NCBI GenBank assembly: GCA_963712065.1
Contig: CAVQGM010000002.1
Span: 992,001 to 1,056,000 of the forward strand
Length of the DNA: 64,000 nt
Reading direction: 5' to 3'
Source: CAVQGM01 sp963712065
GTDB lineage: Bacteria; Actinomycetota; Acidimicrobiia; Acidimicrobiales; Acidimicrobilacustridaceae
Position 1 is the stretch's first letter, and each line of letters begins with the position of its first letter. A program made the translations under genes and the position numbers. This document shows, piece by piece, positions 1-8,301 of this stretch. Under the pieces are notes generated by a model, which searched no databases, was not told the origin of the DNA, and saw only the letters and a list, made by a program, of their open reading frames with translations.

Positions 1-461
1 GCCTGCTGAACCACGTCACCGGCGGCGGGCTCATCTTCGCCACGTGCATCAGGGACGGCTCCTGCCCGGAGGACGTCGCGATCGCGCTCACGACGGAGGA
101 CCAGGTGGGCGACGATCCGTCCGCGTCGTGGCGAGCGGCGGCGTCCGCGTTCCGCAGTGCCGCCGAGGCCGCCGACGGCGACCGGGTGGTCAGCACGCCG
201 TGGGGCGAGATGCCCGTCTCCGTGGTGGTCGACGTCGCCACCGCCGACCTGGCCATCCACACCATCGACCTGGCCGTGGCCACCGGCCAGGACCTGGGGA
301 GGTTCGATCCGGAGCTGCTCGCCACGGCCGACGAGCTGGCCCACCGGTACTTCCCGCCAGGAGCCCGGGGCGAGGCCTTCGCTCCACCGGTCGACGTCGA
401 CGTCGACGCCGACGTCGACCCGGCCCTGCGCCTGGCCGCCTTCGCCGGACGATCCGTCTGA
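1..461 (+). CDS. TIGR03086-like / DinB (mycothiol-dependent) metal enzyme, 5' truncated
   Basis: This is the C-terminal part of a protein whose start lies left of the window; the frame is open from base 3 and stops with TGA at 459-461. The visible 152 residues begin with LLNHV, the usual helix of the DinB/maleylpyruvate-isomerase fold, and end with a short acidic Val-Asp run and RLAAFAGRSV, close to the usual end of TIGR03086-type proteins. Related enzymes use mycothiol as thiol cofactor and bind a metal through three His; the His ligand region is only partly visible (HTIDLAVATG is the helix that normally carries one). The substrate cannot be inferred. The next gene has its own promoter, so this is probably a separate transcript. 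Confidence 0.6.
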   Translation, partial: LLNHVTGGGLIFATCIRDGSCPEDVAIALTTEDQVGDDPSASWRAAASAFRSAAEAADGDRVVSTPWGEMPVSVVVDVATADLAIHTIDLAVATGQDLGRFDPELLATADELAHRYFPPGARGEAFAPPVDVDVDADVDPALRLAAFAGRSV

Positions 462-551
462 TCGACCGGCAAGCACCCGTCGCGACCGCGACGCACCTCC
501 TCCCCCTCGCTCCTCGGCCCTGCGTCGGCGCGGATCGTCGTCGGTTCGTCG

Positions 552-581
552 TTGACGAGTCGAACTGGTGTTCGCTACGAT
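552..581 (+). promoter_or_regulatory. Promoter of the DUF222-HNH gene
   Basis: TTGACG at 552-557 and TACGAT at 576-581 are separated by 18 bp. The -10 box ends 7 bases before the ATG at 589, which places the transcription start on or beside the start codon, a leaderless arrangement. Few genes in this window show both boxes this clearly. Confidence 0.65.
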
Positions 582-588
582 GGTCGGC

Positions 589-1879
589 ATGGAGTTGGGG
601 ACCCTCCGAGACGGCCTGCAGGCCGCGGTGGCCGGGTTCGAGCCGGGCGTGCCTGACCGGGGCCCAGGCGGTCGAGGCGGTCGAGCTGTTCGCCGAGATG
701 AAGCGGCTGGCCGAGACCGGGCAGGCCTTGGCCGCTCGCCGGGTGGAGGAGGCCAACGCCTGGCAGGCGTCGGGCTCGCGGTCGGTGCGGGAGTTCCTGG
801 CCACCAGGACCGGGGAGTCACCGGGCGGTGTCGGCAAGCTGGTCGACACCGCCCGCAAGCTCGAGTCGCTGGGTCCGACGGGTGACGCGGTGCGCGCCGG
901 TGCGGTGTCGATCGACCAGGCGACGGCGATCGCCCGGGCGGCCGAGGTCGACCCGGGCTGCGAGCGCGACCTGCTCGACACCGCCACGCGGGCCGATCTC
1001 GGGCAGCTCAAGAAGGCCGCGGCCGAGGCCCGGGCGGCCGGGGACCCCGACGAGCAGCGCCGCTACGCCCGGCAACGCCACGACCGGGAGCTGAGGACCT
1101 TCGTCGACGACGAGGGCATGGGCAACGTGCACTGGCGCACCACCCTCGACGAGTACAGCGAGTTCGTGTCCCTGCACGCCCGCCACCGGGAGGACGCGTT
1201 CAAGGAGGCGTACCGGGCCGGGCGACGCGACCCCGACCGCCACCTCGCCTCCGACGCCATGGTGCGCCTGGTCCGGGCGTCGTCGTCGGGTGGTGACGGA
1301 TCCACACCGGTCCGCGAGCCGCGGGTGTACATCCACGTCACCGACACCGCCGTGCTCCGCGGCCGCACCCAACCGGGTGAGACCTGCGAGATCGCCGGCA
1401 TCGGCCCCGTCCCCGTCCCCGTCGCCCGCCAGATGTGGGGCACCAACCCGTTCGTGTCGCTGGTCGAGACCGACGGCACCGACGTCCACCGCATCGTCCG
1501 CCTCGGCCGCCGCCGGCCCCCCGAGATCGACGACGCCCTCCTCGTGCGCGACCGCTGCTGCGTCGTCCCCGGCTGCTCGAGCACCCGCCGGCTCGAGGTC
1601 CACCACACCATCCCCTACGCCGACACCGGCCGCACCACGCTGGACGAGCTCGCCACCGTGTGCGCCCACCACCACCACCTCATCACCCACCGCGGCCACG
1701 ACCTGCGCGGCGGCCCCGGATCCTGGACCTGGCACCCACCTCCCGACGCTGAACGAAGCCCACCCGACGAACCCCGCCAGCTCGGCGTCGACCCGCCCGA
1801 CACCGCCCCGAGACGGCGGCGTCGGTGCGCGCCGTCGATGGTGCGCTCGGACTGGCTGCGACGCTTAACCGCGCCGTGA
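589..1879 (+). pseudogene. DUF222 / 13E12-repeat HNH endonuclease family protein, +1 frameshift
   Basis: The protein belongs to the DUF222-HNH family, common and often multicopy in actinomycetes; an HNH nuclease is expected but its biological role is unclear. Translation from ATG 589 gives a typical N-terminus (MELGTLRDGLQAAVAGFEP), then the frame must change at the GGG of 645-647 to continue into CLTGAQAVEAVELFAEMKRL and the rest of the family sequence. Removing one G there gives a continuous 429-residue protein. The DUF222 part covers about residues 15-300 and the HNH motif lies near residues 320-375 (CVVPGC, LEVHH, CAHHHHLITH). The start is chosen because of the promoter ending 7 bases upstream. 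The last 15 bases overlap the convergent crtZ gene. The frameshift may be a true mutation or an assembly indel. Confidence 0.75.
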
Positions 1880-2368
1880 GCCCGATGACTCCCGCGGCAC
1901 GCGCCGCTCGCCGTCGCCGCGGCCGCCGTGGTCGGCACCGTCGGCGCGAAGGCGTCGGGGCACGACCGGCACGACGAAGCCGTACGGCTCCTCACCGTGG
2001 CGGTGGTGCACCCGGTGGGCGGCGGCCAGCCGCTCGAGCACCGGGAGCCGGGCCCGGAACCGGCGGAAGCGCCGGTGGGCGTAGACGTCGTGCACGAAGC
2101 CGTAGACCACCCCGTAGGCGGTGACGCCGACCCCGATCGGCAGGAGGAACCACAGCGACGGCACCAGCACCCCGGCGAGCATGGCGACGAAGGTGACCGT
2201 GCCGAACACCACCGGGTAGAGGTCGTTGCGCTCGAAGCCCTCCGAGCGCGGGCCGTGGTGGCTCGCGTGCCAGCTCATCCCGGGGCCGTGCATCACGTAC
2301 CGGTGCACCAGGTAGGTGATCGGCTCCATGAGCACGAAGGCGGCGATCGCGACCCCGACGGCCGTCAC
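1865..2368 (-). CDS. crtZ: Beta-carotene hydroxylase, CrtZ type
   Basis: A 167-residue membrane protein of the fatty-acid hydroxylase superfamily that hydroxylates the beta-ionone rings of beta-carotene to give cryptoxanthin and zeaxanthin. The di-iron histidine signature is complete: HRYVMH, HASHH, HDVYAHRRF and HRVHH in the order and spacing of CrtZ. Hydrophobic segments near residues 1-15 and 50-85 fit the four-helix topology. It starts at GTG 2368, overlapping the stop of crtYd by four bases (GTGA), so it should be translationally coupled as the last gene of the leftward crtYc-crtYd-crtZ operon. The length matches the family. A ketolase is less likely given the size and His pattern. Confidence 0.88.
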   Translation of the reverse strand: MTAVGVAIAAFVLMEPITYLVHRYVMHGPGMSWHASHHGPRSEGFERNDLYPVVFGTVTFVAMLAGVLVPSLWFLLPIGVGVTAYGVVYGFVHDVYAHRRFRRFRARLPVLERLAAAHRVHHRHGEEPYGFVVPVVPRRLRADGADHGGRGDGERRVPRESSGSRRG

Positions 2369-2739
2369 GCTCGTCGCCCCGCTCGATCGTCGTCCATGCC
2401 CGCGCTCCCGTCGGCTCGCTCGTCGTCGGACGCGTCGGCGGCGCGTCCGGCTCGCTCCCACAGCACCATGGCCAGGGTGAGCATGGCAAACCCGAAGAGG
2501 TAGTCCTCGACGGGGATGTCCCACGGGAAGCGCCACGGGGTCTTCATGTCGGGGTCGTACAGCACGATGGGGGCCGACAGCTTGGTCAGCCAACCGTTCA
2601 CCCAGACCATGAAGAAGTAGGAGATCCCCATGGCGATCCAGTAGGCACCGCGGCGGAAGATGCCGGTGCGGAACACGGCGAGCTCGAGCGCCACCACGAT
2701 CACGCAGGCCAGGGCGGACGCCACCGCGTACTCGGCCAT
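2365..2739 (-). CDS. crtYd: Lycopene cyclase subunit CrtYd
   Basis: One half of the heterodimeric actinobacterial lycopene cyclase, which closes the ends of lycopene to beta- or related rings in the membrane. The 124-residue product has about three membrane helices and the conserved block YWIAMGISYFFMVWVN followed by WRFPWDIPVEDYLFGFA, the family signature with acidic residues needed for cyclisation. The ATG at 2739 shares a base with the TGA of crtYc (TGATG), and its own stop overlaps the crtZ start, so all three genes form a tightly coupled unit. The C-terminal 25 residues are charged and poorly conserved. Confidence 0.88.
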   Translation of the reverse strand: MAEYAVASALACVIVVALELAVFRTGIFRRGAYWIAMGISYFFMVWVNGWLTKLSAPIVLYDPDMKTPWRFPWDIPVEDYLFGFAMLTLAMVLWERAGRAADASDDERADGSAGMDDDRAGRRA

Positions 2740-3134
2740 CACCGCACCCCCGAGCCGCGCCGCGCCGCCGCCGACGCGGCGCCCAGCCAACCCCGGCGCC
2801 GCATCCATCCCTGCAGGGGCGTCGTGCCGCCGAGCATGTTGCGGACCGCCTCGAGGGTGAGCAGGCCGCAGACGGGGATCACGACGAAGAAGACGAGCTC
2901 TTCGAGGGGGACCCCGAAGGGGAGCACGGTCCCGGTGACGTACCGGTCGGCGAACCACCAGTGCTCCCGCTCGATGGCGACCGCATCCCAGACGTAGAAG
3001 ACTGCGACCACGGGCCCGACGGCGGCCACCAGGCGCCTCGGACGCCGCCAGACCCGGGCCCCGAAGAGGAACTCGAGCGGCAAGGTGATGGCCACGCACG
3101 CCCCCATCAGCAGCAGGTACTGGAAACGATCCAT
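2739..3134 (-). CDS. crtYc: Lycopene cyclase subunit CrtYc
   Basis: The first subunit of the heterodimeric lycopene cyclase, 131 residues with three predicted membrane helices. Family marks are the N-terminal FQYLLLMGACVAITLPLEFLF, the central FYVWDAVAIEREHWWF, and LPFGVPLEELVFFVVIPVCGLLTLEA with its conserved PLEE acidic pair. It is the first gene of the leftward carotenoid operon, starting at ATG 3134, and is read divergently from crtE across a 105-bp spacer. No Shine-Dalgarno sequence is visible on the minus strand ahead of the ATG. With CrtYd it should convert lycopene to beta-carotene. Confidence 0.9.
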   Translation of the reverse strand: MDRFQYLLLMGACVAITLPLEFLFGARVWRRPRRLVAAVGPVVAVFYVWDAVAIEREHWWFADRYVTGTVLPFGVPLEELVFFVVIPVCGLLTLEAVRNMLGGTTPLQGWMRRRGWLGAASAAARRGSGVR

Positions 3135-3191
3135 CGGATCCGATCAGGAGGAATCGGGGCGGCGGAGCATCCGGAACGGGACACCCTTCCG

Positions 3192-3198
3192 TATTTTA
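3192..3198. promoter_or_regulatory. AT-rich core of the divergent crt promoter region
   Basis: In the 105-bp spacer between crtYc and crtE the sequence TATTTTA stands out against a background above 70% GC. It reads as a TANNNT -10 box on both strands: TATTTT at 3192-3197 for crtE and TAAAAT (3198 to 3193) for crtYc. It lies about 43 bases from the crtE ATG and 59 from the crtYc ATG. No convincing -35 box is seen, so an activator or an alternative sigma factor may be needed. Confidence 0.45.
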
Positions 3199-3239
3199 GG
3201 ACCGAACAGGGCCGTGCCACGTCGATCGAAGGGAAGCTG

Positions 3240-4337
3240 ATGGCCACCACCGAGTCCGCGGCGGACGCCACCGCCCCCGTGGGCCTGTCCCCCGAGGTCC
3301 TGGTCGTCACCCCACGCGTCGAGGCCCGGCTCGCCGACCTGCTCGCCGACGAGCGCCACCGGTGGGGTGCCGTCGACCCCGACCTGGTTCCCCCGCTCAC
3401 CATCCTCGAACAGGCGGTCCTCGCCGGCGGCAAGCGCCTGCGCCCGACGTTCTGCTACTGGGGCTTCCTCGCCGGGGGCGGCGACCCCGCGAGCGAGGGC
3501 GGCGACCGCATGGAGCGGGTGGGCGCGGCGTTCGAGATGCTGCACGCCTTCGCCCTCGTGCACGACGACATCATGGACGGCGCCGATCTGCGCCGCGGCA
3601 TCCCCACGTCCCACACCGTCTTCTCCCGTGAGCACGAGCGGGAGGGTTGGCGGGGCGAGAGCCGGCGCTTCGGCGAGGCGGTGGCCATCCTCATCGGCGA
3701 CCTGGCCCACAGCTACGCCGAGACCCTGGTCCACGACCTGGCCGCCGACGCCCGTGCCATCTGGCACGACGTGCAGATCGAGCTGATGATGGGTCAGTAC
3801 CTCGACGTGCTCCGCTCGGCGGCGGGCCGGGCCCACCTCGACCAGGCCGACCGCATCGCCCGCCTCAAGTCGGGTCGCTACACGATCGAACGACCTCTCC
3901 AGCTGGGCGCGGCGGTCGCCGACGCCGCCGAGCCCGTCGCCGCCGTGCTCTCCGCCTACGGGCTCCCCCTCGGCATGGCCTTCCAGCTGCGCGACGACGT
4001 GCTCGGTGCGTTCGGCGATCCCTCCCGCACGGGCAAGCCGGTCGGCGACGACCTCCGCGAGGGCAAGCCGACGCCGATGCTGGCCGTCGCCCTCGACCGG
4101 GCCTCCACCGCCGAGCGGGCCGTGCTCGACCGGGCCGGGGCCACCGACCTCGCCGACGCCGAGGTCGTGGAGATGCAGCAGATCGTGGTCGCCACCGGGG
4201 CCCTGGCCGAGGTCGAGGCGCGGATCACCGAGCTCACCGACGCGGCCGTCGACGCCGCACGACGCGGTGGGCTCGCCGACGACGTGCGCGACGCCCTCGT
4301 GCAGCTCGCCGGGTTCGTGGCCGGCCGGGAGCGCTGA
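3240..4337 (+). CDS. crtE: Geranylgeranyl diphosphate synthase (polyprenyl synthetase)
   Basis: A 365-residue trans-prenyltransferase that condenses isopentenyl diphosphate with allylic diphosphates to make geranylgeranyl diphosphate, the C20 precursor for phytoene. The chain-binding GGKRLRP is near residue 62, the first Asp-rich motif HDDIMDGAD near residue 108, and the second, DDVLGAFGDP with the following GDDLREGKPT, near residue 252. The start at ATG 3240 follows a weak GAAGGGAAG ribosome site. It heads the rightward crtE-crtI-crtB operon; crtI begins one base after its stop. The position with phytoene synthase supports a C20 rather than a longer-chain product. Confidence 0.9.
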   Translation: MATTESAADATAPVGLSPEVLVVTPRVEARLADLLADERHRWGAVDPDLVPPLTILEQAVLAGGKRLRPTFCYWGFLAGGGDPASEGGDRMERVGAAFEMLHAFALVHDDIMDGADLRRGIPTSHTVFSREHEREGWRGESRRFGEAVAILIGDLAHSYAETLVHDLAADARAIWHDVQIELMMGQYLDVLRSAAGRAHLDQADRIARLKSGRYTIERPLQLGAAVADAAEPVAAVLSAYGLPLGMAFQLRDDVLGAFGDPSRTGKPVGDDLREGKPTPMLAVALDRASTAERAVLDRAGATDLADAEVVEMQQIVVATGALAEVEARITELTDAAVDAARRGGLADDVRDALVQLAGFVAGRER

Positions 4338-4338
4338 G

Positions 4339-5844
4339 ATGCAGGTCGTCGTCGTCGGCGCCGGGCTCGGAGGCCTCTCGGCCGCCTGCCACCTCCGCGG
4401 CCGAGGGCACGACGTGGTGGTGCTCGAGCGCGACGAGCGACCGGGGGGGCGGGCCGGGCGCCTCGAGCTCGGCGGCTACCGCTTCGAGACCGGCCCGACG
4501 GTGCTCACCATGCCCTCGCTCGTCGAGGACTGCTTCCGCGCCGTCGACCAGGAGATGGCCGACTTCCTCACGCTGCATCCCGTCGACCCCATGTACCGGG
4601 CGACCTTCGCCGACGGTTCCGAGCTCCGGGTCCGCCACGGCCGCGACGCCATGGCCGCCGAGATCCGCGACGTGTGCGGTGCCACCGAGGCCGCCGCCTT
4701 CCACCGCTTCTGCGACTGGCTCCGCGGTCTCTACGACCTCGAGATGCCGAACTTCATCGACCGGAACTTCGACTCACCGCTCGACCTCACCCACCCCCTC
4801 GGCCCTGCGCTGCGCCTCGTGCGCACGGGCGGCTTCACCAAGCTCTCCCGCAAGCTGTCGTCGTTCTTCGCCGACGAGCGGCTCCACCGCGTCTTCGGCT
4901 TCCAGTCGATGTACGCGGGGCTCGCGCCGTACGAGGCGCTGGCCATCTACTGCGTCATCACCTACATGGACTCCGTCGTCGGCGTGTTCATCCCCGAGGG
5001 CGGCATGCACGCGATGCCCCAGGCCATGGCCGACGCCGCCGCCAAGGCCGGTGTGACCTTCCGCTACGGCGCCGACGTCGAGCGCATCGTGCTCGAGCAC
5101 GGCAGCCAGGGCGCGGTCAAGGGGGTGCGGCTGGCCGACGGCGAGCTGATCGCCGCCGACGCCGTCGTGTGCAACCCCGACCTCCCGGTGGCGTACCGCA
5201 CGCTGGTGCCCGGCCTGCCGATGCCACGGGTGGCGCGCCGTGGCCACTACTCCCCGTCGTGCGTCGTGTGGCACGCCGGGGTGCGCGGCGAGCTGCCCGA
5301 GGGCGCCGCCCACCACAACATCCACTTCGGTGACGACTGGGACGGCGCCTTCCGAGCGCTGCTCGACGAGGGCGTGCGCATGCCCGATCCGTCGATCCTG
5401 GTCACCGCCCACTCCCTCGACGAACCGTCGCTGGCGCCGCCCGGCGCCCACACCCTGTACGTGCTCGAGCCCACCCCCAACCTCGACGGTCGCATCGACT
5501 GGACGGTCGAACGGTCGCGCGTCCGTGACGACCTGGCTCGCCGGGTGGCCGCCCTCGGCTACCCCGACGACATCGAGGTCGAGGCGTTCGTCGACCCCGT
5601 CGACTGGGAGCGCCAGGGCATGGAGCGGGGCACGCCGTTCGCGCTCTCCCACCACTTCTTCCAGACCGGCCCGTTCCGCCCCAACAACGTCGACCGGCGA
5701 GCACCCGGCCTGGTGTTCACCGGCTCGGGCACCGTTCCCGGCGTGGGCGTGCCGATGGTGCTGGTCTCGGGTCGGCTGGCCGCCGAGCGCGTCGACCAGC
5801 ACGCCCGACGCCGCCCGGGCCCGGGATGGAGGGCGCGTCGATGA
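4339..5844 (+). CDS. crtI: Phytoene desaturase (lycopene-forming type)
   Basis: A 501-residue FAD-dependent enzyme that introduces double bases into phytoene, most likely four steps to lycopene given the lycopene cyclase genes next door. The dinucleotide-binding fold is at the extreme N-terminus (VVVVGAGLGGLSAACHL then ERDERPGGRAG), and the C-terminal CrtI signature ends with GTVPGVGVPMVLVSGRLAAERV. Its length agrees with bacterial CrtI (about 490-510). It lies between crtE and crtB with a one-base gap upstream and a four-base ATGA overlap downstream, so the three are likely made from one mRNA. Confidence 0.92.
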   Translation: MQVVVVGAGLGGLSAACHLRGRGHDVVVLERDERPGGRAGRLELGGYRFETGPTVLTMPSLVEDCFRAVDQEMADFLTLHPVDPMYRATFADGSELRVRHGRDAMAAEIRDVCGATEAAAFHRFCDWLRGLYDLEMPNFIDRNFDSPLDLTHPLGPALRLVRTGGFTKLSRKLSSFFADERLHRVFGFQSMYAGLAPYEALAIYCVITYMDSVVGVFIPEGGMHAMPQAMADAAAKAGVTFRYGADVERIVLEHGSQGAVKGVRLADGELIAADAVVCNPDLPVAYRTLVPGLPMPRVARRGHYSPSCVVWHAGVRGELPEGAAHHNIHFGDDWDGAFRALLDEGVRMPDPSILVTAHSLDEPSLAPPGAHTLYVLEPTPNLDGRIDWTVERSRVRDDLARRVAALGYPDDIEVEAFVDPVDWERQGMERGTPFALSHHFFQTGPFRPNNVDRRAPGLVFTGSGTVPGVGVPMVLVSGRLAAERVDQHARRRPGPGWRARR

Positions 5845-6692
5845 CCCTCACGCTCGACGAGTCCTATGCCGCGTGCCGGGCCCTCAACCGCCGACACGGC
5901 ACCACCTACTACTGGGCGGCGTTCGTCCTGCCGGCGGTGAAGCGCCCGCACGTGTGGGCGCTGTACGCCTTCGCCCGCTACGCCGACGAGATCGTCGACG
6001 CCCCCGACTGGCCCTCGGTCGAGGCTCGCCGCCAGGCCCTCGGCGCCCTCGGCGACCGGTTCTTCGCCGATCTCGACGCTGGCCGGTCCGACGAGCCGGT
6101 GCTGAAGGCCGTGGTCCACACGGTCCGCGCCTTCGACATCGACCCCGACCTGTTCCGGCGGTTCCTGCGCTCGATGGCGATGGATCTCGACACCGAGTCC
6201 TACGACACCTACGAGGACCTGTGCGTCTACATGGACGGCTCGGCGTCGGTGATCGGCGAGATGATGCTGCCGATCCTCGAGCCCCACGATCCGGGCGCGT
6301 CGGTGCCGGCGCGGGCGCTCGGTGAGGCGTTCCAGCTCACCAACTTCCTGCGCGACGTCGGCGAGGACCTCGACCGGGGTCGGGTGTACCTGCCCCAGGA
6401 GGACCTCCGGAAGTTCGGGGCCGACCCCTGGACCCGCCAGGTCGACGGACCCTGGGTCGACCTGATGCGCTTCGAGATCGACCGCGTCCGCCGTCTGTAC
6501 GACGAGGCCCGGCGGGGCGAGGATCTCCTCCCTCCCGCGTCGGCCCGGTGCATCCGCGCCGCCCGCGTCCTGTACGGCGAGATCCTCGACGTCATCGAGG
6601 AGCGGGACTACGACGTGTTCTCGGGTCGGGCCCGGGTGCCCGGCACCCGAAAGGCGTGGGTCGTGCTGCGGGCCATCTCCTCGCGCCGGTAG
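5841..6692 (+). CDS. crtB: Phytoene synthase
   Basis: A 283-residue squalene/phytoene synthase that joins two geranylgeranyl diphosphates head to head to make 15-cis-phytoene, the first committed carotenoid step. The two Asp-rich metal-binding motifs are present: YADEIVD near residue 48 and QLTNFLRDVGEDLDRGRVYLP near residues 163-183. An alternative ATG lies at 5826, but the ATG at 5841 is preferred because GGAGGG sits 5-10 bases upstream and it overlaps the crtI stop as ATGA. The last 85 bases overlap, on the opposite strand, the 3' end of the neighbouring glycosyltransferase gene. Confidence 0.92.
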   Translation: MTLTLDESYAACRALNRRHGTTYYWAAFVLPAVKRPHVWALYAFARYADEIVDAPDWPSVEARRQALGALGDRFFADLDAGRSDEPVLKAVVHTVRAFDIDPDLFRRFLRSMAMDLDTESYDTYEDLCVYMDGSASVIGEMMLPILEPHDPGASVPARALGEAFQLTNFLRDVGEDLDRGRVYLPQEDLRKFGADPWTRQVDGPWVDLMRFEIDRVRRLYDEARRGEDLLPPASARCIRAARVLYGEILDVIEERDYDVFSGRARVPGTRKAWVVLRAISSRR

Positions 6693-7903
6693 CCGGAGGC
6701 GGCGCCCTCCCCCACCGGCAGCACGAGAAGCAGGGTGACGGCCACCAGCGCGTAGGCGTTGTGGAGCACCGCGCCGATCCCCCGCTCGACGAGCCCGTGG
6801 TCGATCAGGGCCCAGCCCCACCACGGCAGCCGCAGCCCGAGCAGCACCGTGACGGCGGCGGCCGCCACCACCCGTGTGCGGTTCCGACCGTCGGCCACCA
6901 GGGCGCCCACCGCGGGGACGAGCCACACGCCGTGGTGGATCCACGAGATGGGCGACAGCACGAACGCGAGCAGCCCGACGAGGCCGGCGGCGGTGAGGGT
7001 GTCGCCGGCGAGGGACGCGGTGCGGGCCCGTCGCAGGCCGATCACCGCCAGCACCGACCCCAGCACCAGCCAGGCCCCACGGGCGGCCGCGTCGGGCAGC
7101 ACGCGGCTGAGCATCCCGAGCAGCGACTGGTTGCCGGTGAAGTCGACCGAGCCGGCGACCCGACCCGTGTCCCACAGCTCCCCCGTCCAGTAGTCGACCG
7201 AGTCGCCGGGAACGAGCACGAAGGCGAGCGCGGTGCAGATCGCGAAGGCGGCGGCCGCCACCGACGCGGCCCGGCGCCGCCCCGCGCTCCACAGGTGCAG
7301 TGCGAACACGGCCGGGGTCAGCTTCACCGCGGTGGCGACACCGACGAGGGCGCCCCTCGGCCACCGGGCCCGCACCACCAGCAGGTCGGCGAGGCAGGCG
7401 AGGACGAGGAACACGTTCACCTGCCCCATGCGCAGGTGCTCGACCATCGGATGGGAGGCGACGGCGACGGCGGTCAGGCCACCGAGCACGAGCGGCCACC
7501 ACTGCCCCCGGACCCGGGCCAGCAGCGGGCGGAACGACAGGGCGACGACCCCGGTCAGGGCGGCGACGGTGGCCAACGACCAGGTGAACTGCCCCGGCCA
7601 CATGGTGAAGTGCGCCGTGCCCACGGCCAGGAGCGCGGCGAACGGCGGATAGGTGAACACGAGGCGGGTCGGGTCGTCGCCGTAGACGCCTCGCCCGGCG
7701 AGCACGTCGCGACCGGCCCGCTTGTAGACGTCGAGGTCGATGAGCGACTCGAGCGGCGAGCGGAACAGGTAGCGCCACGTCACCACGGCCGTGGCCACGG
7801 CCACCAGCGCGCCGCCGATCGCCCACGCCAGCGGGCGGCCCCGGCCTAGTCGAGGTCCGTCGGCGGCCAGGTCGGGTCGAGCTGGCGCAGGAACAGCGCG
7901 CAC
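6608..7903 (-). CDS. GT87 (DUF2029) polyprenol-phosphate-mannose-dependent mannosyltransferase
   Basis: A multi-spanning membrane glycosyltransferase of the GT-C/GT87 type, related to PimE and other enzymes that transfer mannose from polyprenol-phosphate-mannose to envelope glycolipids. Family marks are the early DLDVYKRAGRDVLAGRGVYG, FTYPPFAALL, the HLRMGQVNVFLVL loop and ISWIHHGVWLVPA. About ten hydrophobic helices are seen. The start is uncertain: GTG 7903 gives 431 residues and overlaps the DUF3151 gene by 58 bases, while a further upstream ATG at 7996 is in frame but lies deeper in that gene. Its 3' end overlaps crtB by 85 bases in convergent orientation. Acceptor unknown. Confidence 0.75.
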   Translation of the reverse strand: MRAVPAPARPDLAADGPRLGRGRPLAWAIGGALVAVATAVVTWRYLFRSPLESLIDLDVYKRAGRDVLAGRGVYGDDPTRLVFTYPPFAALLAVGTAHFTMWPGQFTWSLATVAALTGVVALSFRPLLARVRGQWWPLVLGGLTAVAVASHPMVEHLRMGQVNVFLVLACLADLLVVRARWPRGALVGVATAVKLTPAVFALHLWSAGRRRAASVAAAAFAICTALAFVLVPGDSVDYWTGELWDTGRVAGSVDFTGNQSLLGMLSRVLPDAAARGAWLVLGSVLAVIGLRRARTASLAGDTLTAAGLVGLLAFVLSPISWIHHGVWLVPAVGALVADGRNRTRVVAAAAVTVLLGLRLPWWGWALIDHGLVERGIGAVLHNAYALVAVTLLLVLPVGEGAASGYRREEMARSTTHAFRVPGTRARPENTS

Positions 7904-8292
7904 CGCTCCTCCTCGTCGTCCTCGCCGATGGCGGCGGCCTCGGCCCGCAGCCCCTCGAGGGCCCGCAGGAACCCGCGGTTCGTCTCGTGCTGCCAACGGA
8001 CGTAGCCCGACCCGCGCCAGCCGCTGGCCCGCAGGGTGTCGAGCCCTCGGTGGTAGCCGACGCGGTAGGCGGCGTAGCGCTCGATCTCGTCACGCCCGAG
8101 TCGTCCGAGCGCCGCCCACGCGTCGATGAACCGGGGCCAGCGGACCACCACGGCGGCGACGGCGGCGCGCCGCTGCTCGGGTGGCTCGGCGAGGGCCCGG
8201 TCGAGCGCGTTCCCGGCCTCGAGCGGCGGTGCAGGCAGGACCGTCTCGGGCGGGCCCGTCGACGTGAGGTGGACCGGGTTGCCGTCGCTCAT
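7846..8292 (-). CDS. DUF3151 family protein
   Basis: A 148-residue soluble protein of the actinobacterial DUF3151 family, function unknown. The conserved core RVGYHRGLDTLRASGWRGSGYVRW, followed by NRGFLRALEGL and RCALFLRQLDPTWPPTDL at the C-terminus, is typical. A TAGGGT -10 box (8304 to 8299 on the minus strand) ends 6 bases before the ATG, suggesting a leaderless transcript of its own although an alpha/beta hydrolase gene ends just upstream on the same strand. Its 3' end overlaps the likely start of the GT87 gene. Confidence 0.85.
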   Translation of the reverse strand: MSDGNPVHLTSTGPPETVLPAPPLEAGNALDRALAEPPEQRRAAVAAVVVRWPRFIDAWAALGRLGRDEIERYAAYRVGYHRGLDTLRASGWRGSGYVRWQHETNRGFLRALEGLRAEAAAIGEDDEEERCALFLRQLDPTWPPTDLD

Positions 8293-8301
8293 GGCTCGAC
8301 C

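Noticed and set aside
190..1011. Long open frame on the minus strand opposite the DUF222-HNH gene, rich in Arg and Ser
   Set aside because: Typical shadow frame in high-GC DNA; no family pattern and the plus-strand frame has clear conserved motifs.
3173..3193. GGAAC ... CGTA as an ECF sigma promoter for crtE
   Set aside because: The spacer is only 12 bases, shorter than the 15-17 usual for ECF promoters.
5559..8093. 844-residue open frame on the minus strand across crtB and its neighbours
   Set aside because: Composition is low-complexity Arg/Gly/Ala and it runs through the crtB frame; a by-product of few stop codons at high GC.
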